Below are positions 20,340-30,384 of a DNA stretch of 64,000 nucleotides, piece by piece. The notes under the pieces were generated by a model that was not told the DNA's origin, ran no database searches, and was given only the letters and a program-made list of their open reading frames with translations. The position numbers and the translations under genes are program-made. Source of the stretch: Takakia lepidozioides (taxonomy: Eukaryota > Streptophyta > Takakiopsida > Takakiales > Takakiaceae); the NCBI GenBank assembly GCA_030704615.1, contig CM060731.1, positions 8,742,001 to 8,806,000 on the forward strand, given 5' to 3'. Numbering within the stretch: the first letter of the stretch is position 1; every line of letters starts with the position of its first letter.

Positions 20340-20645
20340 GATACTCGTTATTCTCCGCATGAACTTCGCCAACATTCCACACCACCGGGGTCCCAATGGC
20401 CTCCTTCAAGGTGTTAGTATCCATATGTCCATAAGGAAGAGGACATAATGAGTTTGCTTCATCACAGGAGATGAGAACCACTGAAATGGTTGAGGAAGAT
20501 AATTGGTGTCCATGACAGGTCCCAACCCCGGAGACATTAAGGCAGTCCCCAGTTGCTACTGGAGATGAAGACCCGGGAAGAGTAAGAAACACTCTTTGAC
20601 CAGTCTCTAAGCTCATGATCACCGGAACCTCCACTGCACACGCGA
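20340..20645 (-). pseudogene. DUF7869-like gene, 5' coding block
   Basis: The minus-strand frame reads VEVPVIMSLETGQRVFL..., SVVLISCDEANSLCPLPYGH, EAIGTPVVWNVGEVHAENNE, YQGG and runs into the SWIM-transposase element at 20339. Past the element, the frame continues at 16213 with GHDMNPVLRRREG. A splice acceptor (TGTGCAG) may begin the exon near 20640, inside another hairpin-motif copy. Upstream exons were not identified. An opposed TATA box lies at 21317-21325. Confidence 0.6.
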
Positions 20646-20650
20646 GGTTC
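20624..20650. repeat. Hairpin motif, CGAGGTT variant
   Basis: GAACCTCCACTG is followed six bases later by CGAGGTTC, an imperfect inverted repeat. It overlaps the possible splice acceptor of the minus-strand gene. Confidence 0.55.
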
Positions 20651-20825
20651 AAGAAACTGAAAACCCCTCCGTAACTCACAGTAATAAGCAGTATGAGTTA
20701 AAACTCTATTCAGAGATGAATCAATACAAAAAAGGAAATACCCTCGCGTATGAACGTTAAGTAGAATAGAAATGGAATTACTGTTTGGTCTGGAACATGT
20801 CATGTGAAGATTGAGTCTAATTATA

Positions 20826-20858
20826 TAACCTCCACTGTACAGTGGAGGTTGCATGAGA
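20826..20858. repeat. Hairpin motif, near-perfect copy
   Basis: AACCTCCACTG, centre TA, CAGTGGAGGTT, then GCATG. The 11-base arms are exactly complementary. It lies in the 5' region of the minus-strand gene. Confidence 0.85.
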
Positions 20859-20949
20859 TACAGATGAAAAAAGTCAGACGGATGAATACTAGTGGATGAA
20901 TATGGTTACGTGGATGAATAATTGTAATGACGGATGAATGTGAGCATTG

Positions 20950-20975
20950 ACGCGACTGTCCAGTGGAGGTCCACG
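20950..20975. repeat. Hairpin motif, half copy
   Basis: ACTGTCCAGTGGAGGTCC preserves the right arm with a shortened left arm. Confidence 0.5.
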
Positions 20976-21316
20976 ACTTGATGGATGACGGAATATGGAA
21001 ATGGGAGAGACAGACAAATACAGCGAAATGAGAGTATTGGACTGTAATTTCTAAACGTGTAGATGAGAAATAAGTAGATTTTCCTGTAGATTATCAAAAA
21101 CACACAGATGTCATCACATTTCCTACGGGAGAAAATGAAGTTCACACGAGAGATTATGGAAATTCAGAGAGGCACACATGCGATGGCCACAGAGGTACAA
21201 GATACTCAGAGAGGGGCACTATGGGCAGTGAGGTGGGAGATGACTAGAGAGGTGCGGGAAACACAATCTGCAAGTGAGAGGTATGGAGATAGAAGTTTGA
21301 ACAGTTTGCACTCAGA

Positions 21317-21325
21317 CCTTATATA
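21317..21325 (-). promoter_or_regulatory. Candidate TATA box of the minus-strand gene
   Basis: TATATAAGG read on the minus strand, about 670 bp upstream of the first recognised coding block and followed by a pyrimidine-rich leader. It faces away from the plus-strand TATA at 22042. Confidence 0.5.
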
Positions 21326-21781
21326 GAGGTGGAAACTAGGTTGCCCGCTGGAACCCCTCCAATGGGATAGTGCGATACATTGTCTCGCGGATCGATTTCC
21401 GGCGCCCACAATCGGACGGTTCTAGATGGTGCAGGAGTGCACTCTTTGAGTGATTTCGGAAATGAGTGTCATTTACTGGTAGAACCCTATGTCACAATTA
21501 TGATGCCAGAACGATAACGGCTGATAACGGTGGTTCAATGGTTTCGTACTCATGCTTATAAAGCAGTACGTATTTCGCATTCAATGTTGTCCAAGTGTAT
21601 CAAGGCTTGACGCCGTTGATAAGCGTTTTCATGAAATCGTGCAGCTATGACACTCGGCCGAGAATGCGGCGGGCGTAAATGAGTGAGAGATGAAATATTC
21701 CACGCCTTAATCCGCCGAATGTAGACATTGTCAGGAGCAATAATTCCAAGCGGCAAAACACCGCAGTAGGGTCTGACTGAT

Positions 21782-21800
21782 ACGATAAATAATTTATCGT
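21782..21800. promoter_or_regulatory. 19-bp perfect palindrome between divergent promoters
   Basis: The arms ACGATAAAT and ATTTATCGT flank a single central A. The site lies between the two opposed TATA boxes, a plausible place for a dimeric DNA-binding protein that controls both genes. The function is inferred. Confidence 0.55.
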
Positions 21801-22041
21801 CATGTGTGGGGTGTGGGAAATATCCCGCGGGGTTATAATTGTTGATCAAGTGTAAGGGATCATTAAAGTCATATTTTCTCATTCATTCATCCTTTTTTTC
21901 ATTTCATCTAATCATTCGTCAAATGGATGGACAAAATGGAAATGATGAATTGGATGATATTTGCATGGATGTTGGATGGAACACGTGCGACCGTTTGATT
22001 TCGAAAGGACGTGATGGTTCAGATCCTCTGCGACCGCACCA

Positions 22042-22047
22042 TATAAG
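22042..22047 (+). promoter_or_regulatory. Candidate TATA box of the plus-strand gene
   Basis: CATATAAGGGG lies about 290 bp before the ATG at 22335, with a GAGA-rich leader (22095-22290) between them. It pairs with the opposed TATA at 21317-21325 to make a divergent promoter region of about 720 bp. Confidence 0.5.
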
Positions 22048-22977
22048 GGGTGCGCTCATTCGGCACACCCTTTCGGCACTCCATTGTGTACGCGGAAGTG
22101 GTAAGAGAGACGAGCGCTAGAAAAGAGACAATTTTGTAGAGGGGAGAGCGTGCTGTTAGAGGAGAGAGAAGAGAGCATGCAGTTCAGTGCAGTGTGAGAA
22201 TGTACTGGAGGGAAGCGGAGCAGACAACGGATTCAAGCGCAGACAGGAGACGGGAGAGAAGCAGAGCGGAGGGGAGAGCAAAGCGGTGGAAGCTTAAGGG
22301 TCAGGCGTTTCAGGTCATCAACAGGGGCACCGATATGGCTCAGGCATCCAACAGGTAATCTTTTTGTTTACTGTTTCTCTCAGGTTCGATGTGATTCTCT
22401 CTGGCTCGCACTGGCTTGTTTTGTTTTGCAGGTTTGTTGTTCTTATGCTGTTTCAGTTTGTTCCTATGCTTGTTGATTTGTTTGTTGATTTGCTTTTGTT
22501 TTTGTTTTGCTGTTGCTTTTGTTTTACTGCTTGTTGGTCAGCATCGCCTACGTCGTTGTAGGTTTGCTTCTGTTGCTTTCGTTCCATTTGTTTCTAGCAT
22601 GTTACGTTTCGTGAGTGTGCTGTCTTGTCTGATGCGGAGCATCTCATTTGTATTCATTGGTTCCAAAGTTGTTTCAACTAGTTTGAAATGATTAAAGCTG
22701 TTTAGGTGTTTCAATTCATTGATGCTTCTCTTCTGGTGGTTTGTATGGTGGTATGTAAGGGTGGTTTGTGGTCCTGGTTTAATGGTGCTGCTGGATTATT
22801 AGGGTTATGGATTAGGGTTATGACGGGTTAGGATCATGGTTTTGTGTGATTGGTTTTTCAAAATTTTGATATTTGAAAACGGGTTTTTCTTCGAGCCTAG
22901 GCTACTCTAGTAGACTAGTCTCTGTAGACCACTAGACCTCTAGTAGACCTCCATAAACTCTGGTAGGACAATCCACA

Positions 22978-23005
22978 CGAACCTCGCCTGCCTAGTGGAG
23001 GTTCC
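22978..23005. repeat. Hairpin motif, CGCCTG variant
   Basis: AACCTCGCCTG is answered by TAGTGGAGGTT across a two-base centre. The arms are imperfect. It lies in the first intron of the plus-strand gene. Confidence 0.55.
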
Positions 23006-23921
23006 TGCGTGTTACTATGCCAAGGCACAACATAAGGATGTATTGAGATAGACTTATGTCGGTGCCTCCTCTGCGTTGATTTTTTGTTCTGTCAGTATAA
23101 AAAGAATGTGCGTAGGAGTGCACACGGTGGCCAAAGATGGTTCTGAGACCGTCGTCGACATCTATAAGAGGCCAAGGAGACATAATCCAGTAAACATCAA
23201 CGAAGCAGAAAACCAAGACGCATTACTGGTTTTGTCGAAAACAAAAACCTTCAAGAAGAGATTTGAGAATCAAATTTCAGATGTGGGCTCTGACGTGCGA
23301 ACCTTCATAAATCCGGGCACTGACGAATCAATGTTTGAGGGAGTTATTCGACGGGAGACAACGGAGGAAACCAAGGAAGAGAAAGATGAAAGTGATGAGT
23401 GCAATCTTCAGTCTGATTCAGATAATCACATTTCTGTAGGAGATAGTGAATAGTCCCTGGGACCCGTCCTTCCGTCCTCTCCTGGATACAGTCCTGACTC
23501 TCCGCAATATCCAGTATCTGTCCTTGTAATTTCTCTAGAATATGTCGCCGCTGATTCTCTAGGATACGTCCCTGCAGATTCTCCTCAGTACGTCCCTGAT
23601 GATTCTCTAGAATTCATCTCTGGAGATTCTCCGACATATACCCATAGAGAGTACTCCCCTGAAACCCTCAGGATGATTCGAGAGAGTTTCCTATAGTTAT
23701 TGTAGATATAAGAAAATGAAGGGATGAACCTCATCTTACAAGAATATATCGAGTTCTTGTAGATATTAGGTATTCGTTATTCGCACAATTTTGAGACCGC
23801 ATGATGTATGGAATGGCGAGACGAGCCTTCTCTGAATAAATGTTTTTTTCTTCTTATGAGTGAAATCTTTTTTTCCTCCTAAATTGAATTCTTTTATCTG
23901 TCAACTATGAGCGTGTGAAGT

Positions 23922-23940
23922 GGTGAACCTCCACTGTAAT
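23922..23940. repeat. Hairpin motif, left half
   Basis: TGAACCTCCACTG is intact; the right arm is replaced by TAATGTCCTAGG. It lies between coding blocks of the plus-strand gene. Confidence 0.55.
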
Positions 23941-25031
23941 GTCCTAGGAGTTTTGTATGGTTGTTATGATATGTGTCTGACGACAGAGGTGGTTTGTTCT
24001 GTGGACATCAACATCACCCCCATGGATTGTATTGTTGGAATGTGCAAACCTATCTGTGGTTCATTTGTTTCTCGAAAATCTCCGAATTTCAATCACCTGG
24101 CAATTTTTGAGCTCAACCCGGAAATCACAGAATGGGGCAATGTCCCCGTTGAAACACCTCCGGACCATAAGTTCCGGTTCCACTACAAGATTGGTGCAGA
24201 GGTTGCCGAGCTCAAATATGCAGATGTGGTCGAGAAAGAGCTGGAGATAGAGGTGGAATTTCCGATGCTGGTAATTTTCATGGTGGAAGATGGTAGATTT
24301 CCCAGAACGTTTGGCTTCAAACTGGAGGTACGACTTCTAAGGAAGGCCATGATGAGAGAGTCCATTCGGGCGGGGTTCACATATTGCGACGAGGGTACTC
24401 AATTTACAGATGAAGGTTTTTGCATGGCTTGGGGTATTTTCTTGGATGTGCTTTACTTAAAGGGTAAGGAGATTGCAAAGACGCGGGAGGAGGAGGCTGC
24501 GAGAGCGCGGCCAAGGAAGGGAAAACGGAAATCCACTGACGCCGGTGGTGATGAGAATGAAGCCGGAACATCAGGGGGAAAGAAGAAACAAAAGGAGGAG
24601 ATGGATCCCGCTTTCATGACAGATCACAAGAAACCCAAGGCTGCAGACATCTTCGACAAAGAGAAGTGTGAGAAGATGCAGGAGAGGCTGGAGCAAGACT
24701 ACAAGGACATGTTTCCTTTTGGGTTTGAGGCGACCCGGGACGTCAAAGTTTCCATGATGGAGCTTGCTCCCAGGGATATGGTGTACAGGCCCCTAAATGT
24801 TAAGCACAAAGACGAAGTCAAAGCGCGTCTTTACCAGCTCCGGGTGTTCGACTCCAAACATCCAGTTTATTTGATTCCCGCAAACCCCGAGAAGCCTATG
24901 GAGGTTTCTAGTTCGAAACCTCGAAACTGGAAGGAGGTGGAAAAGTCCAGATTCTTCGTCATCGGTGGACAACACACAATCATTGTTGCCAAGGTAAATT
25001 TCTCAACAAAATCCAATTTTTGTAACAACAT

Positions 25032-25062
25032 GATCCTCCACTGGACAGTGGAGGTTCATGAA
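25032..25062. repeat. Hairpin motif inside an intron
   Basis: CCTCCACTG, centre GA, CAGTGGAGGTTCATG. It sits in the 129-bp intron 24994-25122, whose removal joins VAK to ELV in frame. Confidence 0.85.
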
Positions 25063-25456
25063 CTTTAAACAACATGTTTGTTAGGTCGATATCATTTCTG
25101 ACCTTATTCAATTCTGTCGCAGGAACTTGTGCAAGACGTGGACGACGACAATCTTAAGAAGTACTACATTGACTGGCCCTCAAAGATTATATGGTCAAAG
25201 GATCTGATGAGGCTCGTGAAGTTATCTAAGCTCCTAAACGACCCGAATAAGGCGCAAAAATTTGACACAATATTTCCCGAGAAAGTTGCACATGCCCGAA
25301 ATTTCTTCGAGCTGAGGGGGAGGCCGAAAAAGTACAACGATCACACAACAAAGTCGGAGACTAGACAATGGAAGATAAATGATTCATTGTGTTTTTTGTT
25401 CATTTTGCTAGAGAACCAAAATATTTTCAAGCTCGGATTTAATGTGACGAACGGAG

Positions 25457-25870
25457 ACCGCATTACGAAGCAGGAGAAACTACAAAAAGAGCTTCAAAAG
25501 GGAGGGTGCTACAATGAACGAGCGGGATGGTTCAGCATTCAGAAATTCGACATGATGAGGTCTTTTGTAATGTGTCTTGTTTGGTAATGAGATGCTTGTC
25601 CAGCTCTTCTTTTCCCAATCTATTTATGTTCTCCACCTGGAATAGTTCCGCAAATGTGCCGCAAAAATACTTGAAACATCATATGATCATGAAAACGTGA
25701 TGTTGCGGAGAACGCTTCCAAAAGTTTTCATGGTCATTGGGTTTTTCAAGGATTTTCTAGGCACACTATTGGAACTGTTCCTGGTGGAGAACATGAACAG
25801 ATTGGACAAATTTAACTTAGAGGAGCACCGCATTCCGAAGCAGGAGACACTACAGAAAGAGCTTCAAATT
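25457..25870 (+). repeat. Short internal duplication in the plus-strand gene
   Basis: A roughly 43-bp phrase encoding RITKQEKLQKELQ (25457-25500) recurs as RIPKQETLQKELQ (25826-25868). A segment of the gene was duplicated locally, possibly together with an intron boundary: the acceptor contexts at 25121 and 26027 are also alike (GCAGGAACTTGTGCAAG against GCAGGAATTTATGCAAG). Confidence 0.6.
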
Positions 25871-27294
25871 ACAAGGCACAACAAGGTGGACGGAGATGAA
25901 TTGGCAATCGAATCATCATTTGGAGTATAGTATAATTGATATGATAGTTGTGACTTTTGTTTCATCTCATAAATCAAATATCAAATATCGAATGAAATGT
26001 CTAATTTTGGCCTTGATCATTTTCGCAGGAATTTATGCAAGCATGTCAACTCATACTGGAGATGAGTAGCATGAAGGAGGCCATGGTTCTGGTTCTCTGT
26101 GACGAAGACGTATGGAACCTGTGGGAGGAAGTGTTCAAACAGTGGGAACAAGGAAAGTTTATTGATATTTTTGGGATTCAATGCAAGGGTGAACAGCTAC
26201 TGCTACATAAAACCGCTATCGCGAAACTGCAAAGACTTAATAGCAGGCAGTTGAAAAGAGTGGCGGAGAAAATCCTCAATAGGGACATTTGCATTCGGGG
26301 AACGAAATTCAAGGGCGCGGACAAATCCAAAAATACAATGAGCGCGTATATTGACCAAATGAAATTGCGATGGTTTATTATCGACGATGTAATGGAAGTC
26401 TTAGGGTGGTCTCAGAGGAGCAAGCAGAACCCGGAACCGTATACCAAACATGAGTGGCGTAATGTGAAAAAAAAAAAATACAACTTCAACAAAGCTGAGT
26501 TTGAAACTTTTCGAGATCGGCTCGGGAACGACTACATTGTAAGCAAACAGAAGTTGAATATGGAGACGCAGCCAATGACTGCTGCCTTCATAAAATATGT
26601 CTTGTTGTGGATAGCCAGAATGCCCTAGTGATTCTACGTACGAGCTTCAGGTCCCATTACACACAGCTGGGGGGGAACCAAAAATTTGTTGATGCAAGAT
26701 CACAGTTGGGACTTGCACCGAAGAAACGGTTCGACGACATATCGATGGTGTTCGTCAATACAGTTTGTGATGATGACTATGTTGTCTTCAAGGCAAAGGA
26801 CTACTCCAATATCCTTGATGCTTTTGTGGCTCGGAAGCTCATGTCGAGTGCTTTTGTGTTTTTATCGACACAAGAAGCTGCACGACTATATTCTCCTAGA
26901 CAGTCCTCTGCCTCGACTACGTATTTCCGGCAACAGCTGAGGACATGGTGAATCCGGACGATCACATTCAAACTGTTTTGTTAACCCCGGACCCAATTAA
27001 TCCCGTTATCCAAGGGCCAGATGTAGACCCGACCTCGCAGGAGAATGAGTGCAGGACTTACACTCATGAGCTGAGGGCGGACACCTACGATTACCTGGGT
27101 TTTTTTTTTTGCAGGGACGGGATGTCTTATGTGAACGTTTTCGGAGGAGTGGCAATGACATACGTTCTGCTTGTAAGTGGATTTTGTTTCGTTTTGGAAT
27201 TGTCTGTGTTTGTAGTTTGCCGGATTTAACTTTCCTATTTTTTCTACGTTGTCGGAATAGGGTGTTTAACCAGTGTCTGTTTTTTTCTATTGTT

Positions 27295-27325
27295 AACCTC
27301 CACTGGACAGTGGAGGTTCATGTTA
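27295..27325. repeat. Hairpin motif inside an intron
   Basis: AACCTCCACTG, centre GA, CAGTGGAGGTTCATG, a perfect 11-base-arm copy. It lies between the block ending near 27172 (GTAAGT donor) and the acidic exon starting near 27530. Confidence 0.88.
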
Positions 27326-28076
27326 CTGGAATTCTGGGTGTTTTGGGTGTTTGTTATTCAGGAGTTTGGTGTGTTTGCTAGTTGTCTAAAAAGAAAGCCT
27401 AACCCTTTCAATCTTTCGATGGTTGCAGTTCAGCGGATTTATTTTGATTTCATTGTTTGGTTTCATTGCAGGAAAGAAATATTTGTGTGCTTGATATAAA
27501 CTATATAACGAATTTTTTTTTTTGTAGAAGCAAGGTGGAGCTTATTTGAAGACGCTCCAGATTGACAATCAGACTATCGCAGGAGACGGAGATGACGGAG
27601 ATGACGGAGACTCACTGCAGGATGACAAAGTGGACGAAGAAGAGGATGGCGAAGGACACGACAAGGAGCAGGACGAGGAAATGGAGGAGAAACAAGAACA
27701 AGACGAGGAGGAGGAGAAAGACGAACATGAAGACGAAGATGAGAACATGGAAATCGTCACCGAAGACCAGGTGCAGATGCGACTGATGTGGGAAAGGGAA
27801 AGAGAGGGCCTGAAATTTTTTGGGTTAGATAAACTAGGTAGTACTCCAAATACCCAAGAACGCGTTGCGCCACAAAGTGTACACAATCTGGACAGCTCTT
27901 CCTCCAGTTTCAATAACACCACGAATCAAAATCCGGCTTCTCCAGGGGGACAAGAAGCGACATCGACGGAGTTAGTTGAAACCTTCGGTCAAGGGTTCAC
28001 ACATGTGGAAGGTGACGAGCCATTGATTATGTCACCGGATCCCGCCCTCCGGATCAGTAGTGAGTCGAAGTATTGA

Positions 28077-29030
28077 AGGCTTTTCGAGGGTTCACGATGG
28101 TGCTCAAATTGAGGGTGGATCCTCAGTCAGACCCTTCTCCTCTCGGGAAGCGGGCAACACTCTTCTCCTCTCGGGTCCTCCTGGGTGTAAAGTCCAAGGT
28201 GCAGGTGAAGAACAGAAATATCCCAGAAACTTTATCGACCTTTCCCAACATTCCTCACCTTCCCCGTTCAGTACGCAGGGTCTGGTCTATCCAACCCGCA
28301 GGGCAACCGTCGGGGACTCGGCTACGGCTCCGCTGTACCTTGTTCCGTCTCTTCCTCGCATATCTCCCCAGCACGAGGGTTGGACAGCCCAAATATGCAA
28401 ACTCATTTCTCGCTCTTTGCTCATTCTCCTAGTTTCACTTAGTTTGGGATCTGATATTCATCTGTCGCTCCAAGTCAGAACATCTGCAGATTATGACCTT
28501 CCAGTCAAACGACGTCTGCATTGGAATGCAGTTTCGAGATAAATTATTCCTTCGTTGCGTTTTCATTCCATCCAGGATGTCGAGTGCTCAAGAGATAATT
28601 TTCTGTGCTTGCATGTTGTTGCCCCTCCACTCCCTCCGTCGTTCAATGGCAAAACATCTCTAACATCGACACAGCCTGACCCTGAACTGGTGGCACATGT
28701 TCTGCACCAAAGAGGCGAAAAAGAGCCCCCGAGCCATTTCCTTCCTCTGCAGGAAATCTCTCCAATGGACAAAAGGCTGACAAGAAAAAAAGAGCAGACT
28801 CCAAACGCATGAGGACTCCCTCGGATGTTGTGGCACCTCGTCAATCCAAGCCCGCGGGAATCCACTGTTCCTCTGCGAACCTTCAATGGTAAATTTCAAA
28901 ACCATTTCTCCACTTTCGTTTGCAGTTTGTTTTGCGGTCCCAAACTAACTCCGTAATTTTTATACAAGCAAGTATGGAGCCGCAGAACTTCTTGAATGCG
29001 CCTCCGGACATGGTGCGTCCACTAACCTCC
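28077..29030 (+). other. Decayed 3' region of the plus-strand gene
   Basis: Overlapping frames of 85-160 codons (28060-28542, 28073-28432, 28555-28812) are S/P-rich and switch frame repeatedly. They look like a frameshifted C-terminal region or untranslated sequence. Nothing is recognised. The stretch ends near a partial hairpin motif (CTAACCTCCACTTGATAG, about 29022), which mirrors the relic at 6325 beyond the other gene. Confidence 0.35.
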
Positions 29031-29040
29031 ACTTGATAGC
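29020..29040. repeat. Partial hairpin motif at the right side of the gene pair
   Basis: ACTAACCTCCACTTGATAG keeps the left arm only. It may mark the right end of the large element, as the copy near 6325 may mark the left. Confidence 0.4.
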
Positions 29041-29592
29041 CGACGTTCATCTTTTCATGATCTCGAACTCTTCAATATATCGTCTACTCTTGGTCCTTTA
29101 CAGTAGTCCATTGTCGGGACACTTATGTCTCGGCAAACGTAGAGGTCACTCTGAAACGAAGAAACACTACATCGTGTTGTTTCTGACGGCGGGAACACTT
29201 AAATTCATTTCCTTAAATTGCGCAGGATGGCATCGTCCATCAACCTTCATCTGCCACATCGGGGAAGAGGAAACGGATGTTGTTATTGAGTGTCAACGGA
29301 CTCCTCTGCTACCGGCCACCTCCAACCGGCGGTGAATTGTTTAAGGAGAGATTTCGTTTCAGGAAAGTTACAGTTCATGTTCCCGACAGACCTTTTGTGG
29401 TTCCCCGGCCTGGAGTCTTGGAGTTTCTCAACCTTGCGTTGATGCAATTTCACGTGGCAATTTGGTTAATGTGCTGAAAGAGATGTTCTTTGTAGGATGC
29501 TCGAGTGCTTAGTTGCAATTGCGAAGAAGTTTTGCTTCATCTGGTTAGCTGAGGATTGCAAAGACACTACCGGTTATATCATGCCTGGGATG

Positions 29593-30384
29593 ATATCTCG
29601 TTAAGGATATTCGCACTGTTCTTGCCAAGTACCCTGGTACACCCTTTGCAACGCAAGGACAAATACTCCTTGTCAATGATGAGCCATCAAAAGGCCTCAG
29701 AAACCCACCAAATATTGGATTCTTCCATATTTCATACAAGCCATCACCAAAGGGCTTGGTTGACCAGGATGATATGACAAAGGCTGTGTGGCCATATATA
29801 TTGAAAATGGCTGCAGCTTCAACAGTCGTAGATTACATTAGTGAGAACCCTGCCAAGTGTTCTCGTAAGCCTATTGGTTGCGACCACGCCTATTGGGCTT
29901 GCTATAGAAGATATGTTGATCCTTGTGTTTGGATCCCACAACAAAAGGAACCTGATTACCTTGATATGTACTTATCCCATTGTTTGTTGTTTATGGAGAA
30001 TTTGATCTTGAAAGTGTCTTCCACTTGCACTTTTATCTTATCATTTCTTCTACAAATGTTCCACATTTCAGCTGACATTTGTCATATGAAAAATTGTTTT
30101 GCCCAGTCACATTCAAGTAGCGAATTCGTAAAGAAAAAGAAGAGTTTCGTGAATGGCAAGAATGGCGGGCTTCCCGGCAGGCTTCAAGGGCATCAAAAGA
30201 TTCAACAAGTAGAGTTCCAAGTAACATTTCGGATGATAATGTTACTACTAGGTTCGAGTTCTCCGAAAGTATTTCCGTTTCCTCTGGTGCGGAGACCGGT
30301 GGTTGTGGTAACCGGAGGTGTCTTCAAACATATGCCTTGACTGCGAGCCGTTTGGGAGGAGGCTCTGTAATATTAATGGGTTAG
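29593..30384 (+). pseudogene. Unrecognised protein-coding fragment
   Basis: A coherent protein can be followed: DIRTVLAKYPGTPFATQGQI, LLVNDEPSKGLRNPPNIGFF, then DQDDMTKAVWPYILKMAAAS, GCDHAYWACYRRYVDPCVWI, PQQKEPDYLDMY. After a short AT-rich gap, a second block reads RIRKEKEEFREWQEWRASRQ and ends at a stop at 30382-30384. Cys/Trp/Tyr-rich spacing suggests a folded domain, but I do not recognise the family. It could be a host-gene pseudogene or a TE gene. The nearest neighbours are TE remains. Confidence 0.45.

Larger units (their letters stand above)
22335..28076 (+). pseudogene. Multi-exon acidic gene with GGQHT motif (ParB-like?), partner of the DUF7869-like gene
   Basis: Proposed exons: 22335-22354 (MAQASN), joined in phase to 23096-23453 (IKRMCVGVHTVAKDGSETVV, E/D-rich end); about 23980-24993; 25123 to about 25560; about 25650-25930; 26029 onward; and an acidic exon from about 27530 to 28076. 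The 24.0-25.5 kb part reads VYRPLNVKHKDEVKARLYQL ... RFFVIGGQHTIIVAK / ELVQDVDDDNLKKYYIDW. The GGQHT motif after a hydrophobic strand recalls ParB-type nuclease-fold proteins (GxxxR/DGQHR motifs), but this is a weak resemblance. A KR-rich nuclear-localisation-like run (GKRKSTDAGG region) and a very acidic D/E tail follow. Frameshifts near 26620 and 26900 suggest that it is no longer intact. Three of its introns or flanks carry the hairpin motif. Confidence 0.5.

Noticed and set aside
21556-21882. 108-codon minus-strand frame between the divergent TATA boxes
   Set aside because: It lies upstream of the minus-strand TATA box and has no recognised domain; it could be an exon only if transcription began further upstream, for which I see no evidence.
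27569-27922. Serine-rich minus-strand open frame
   Set aside because: It is the antisense of the GAG/GAC-rich acidic exon on the plus strand.
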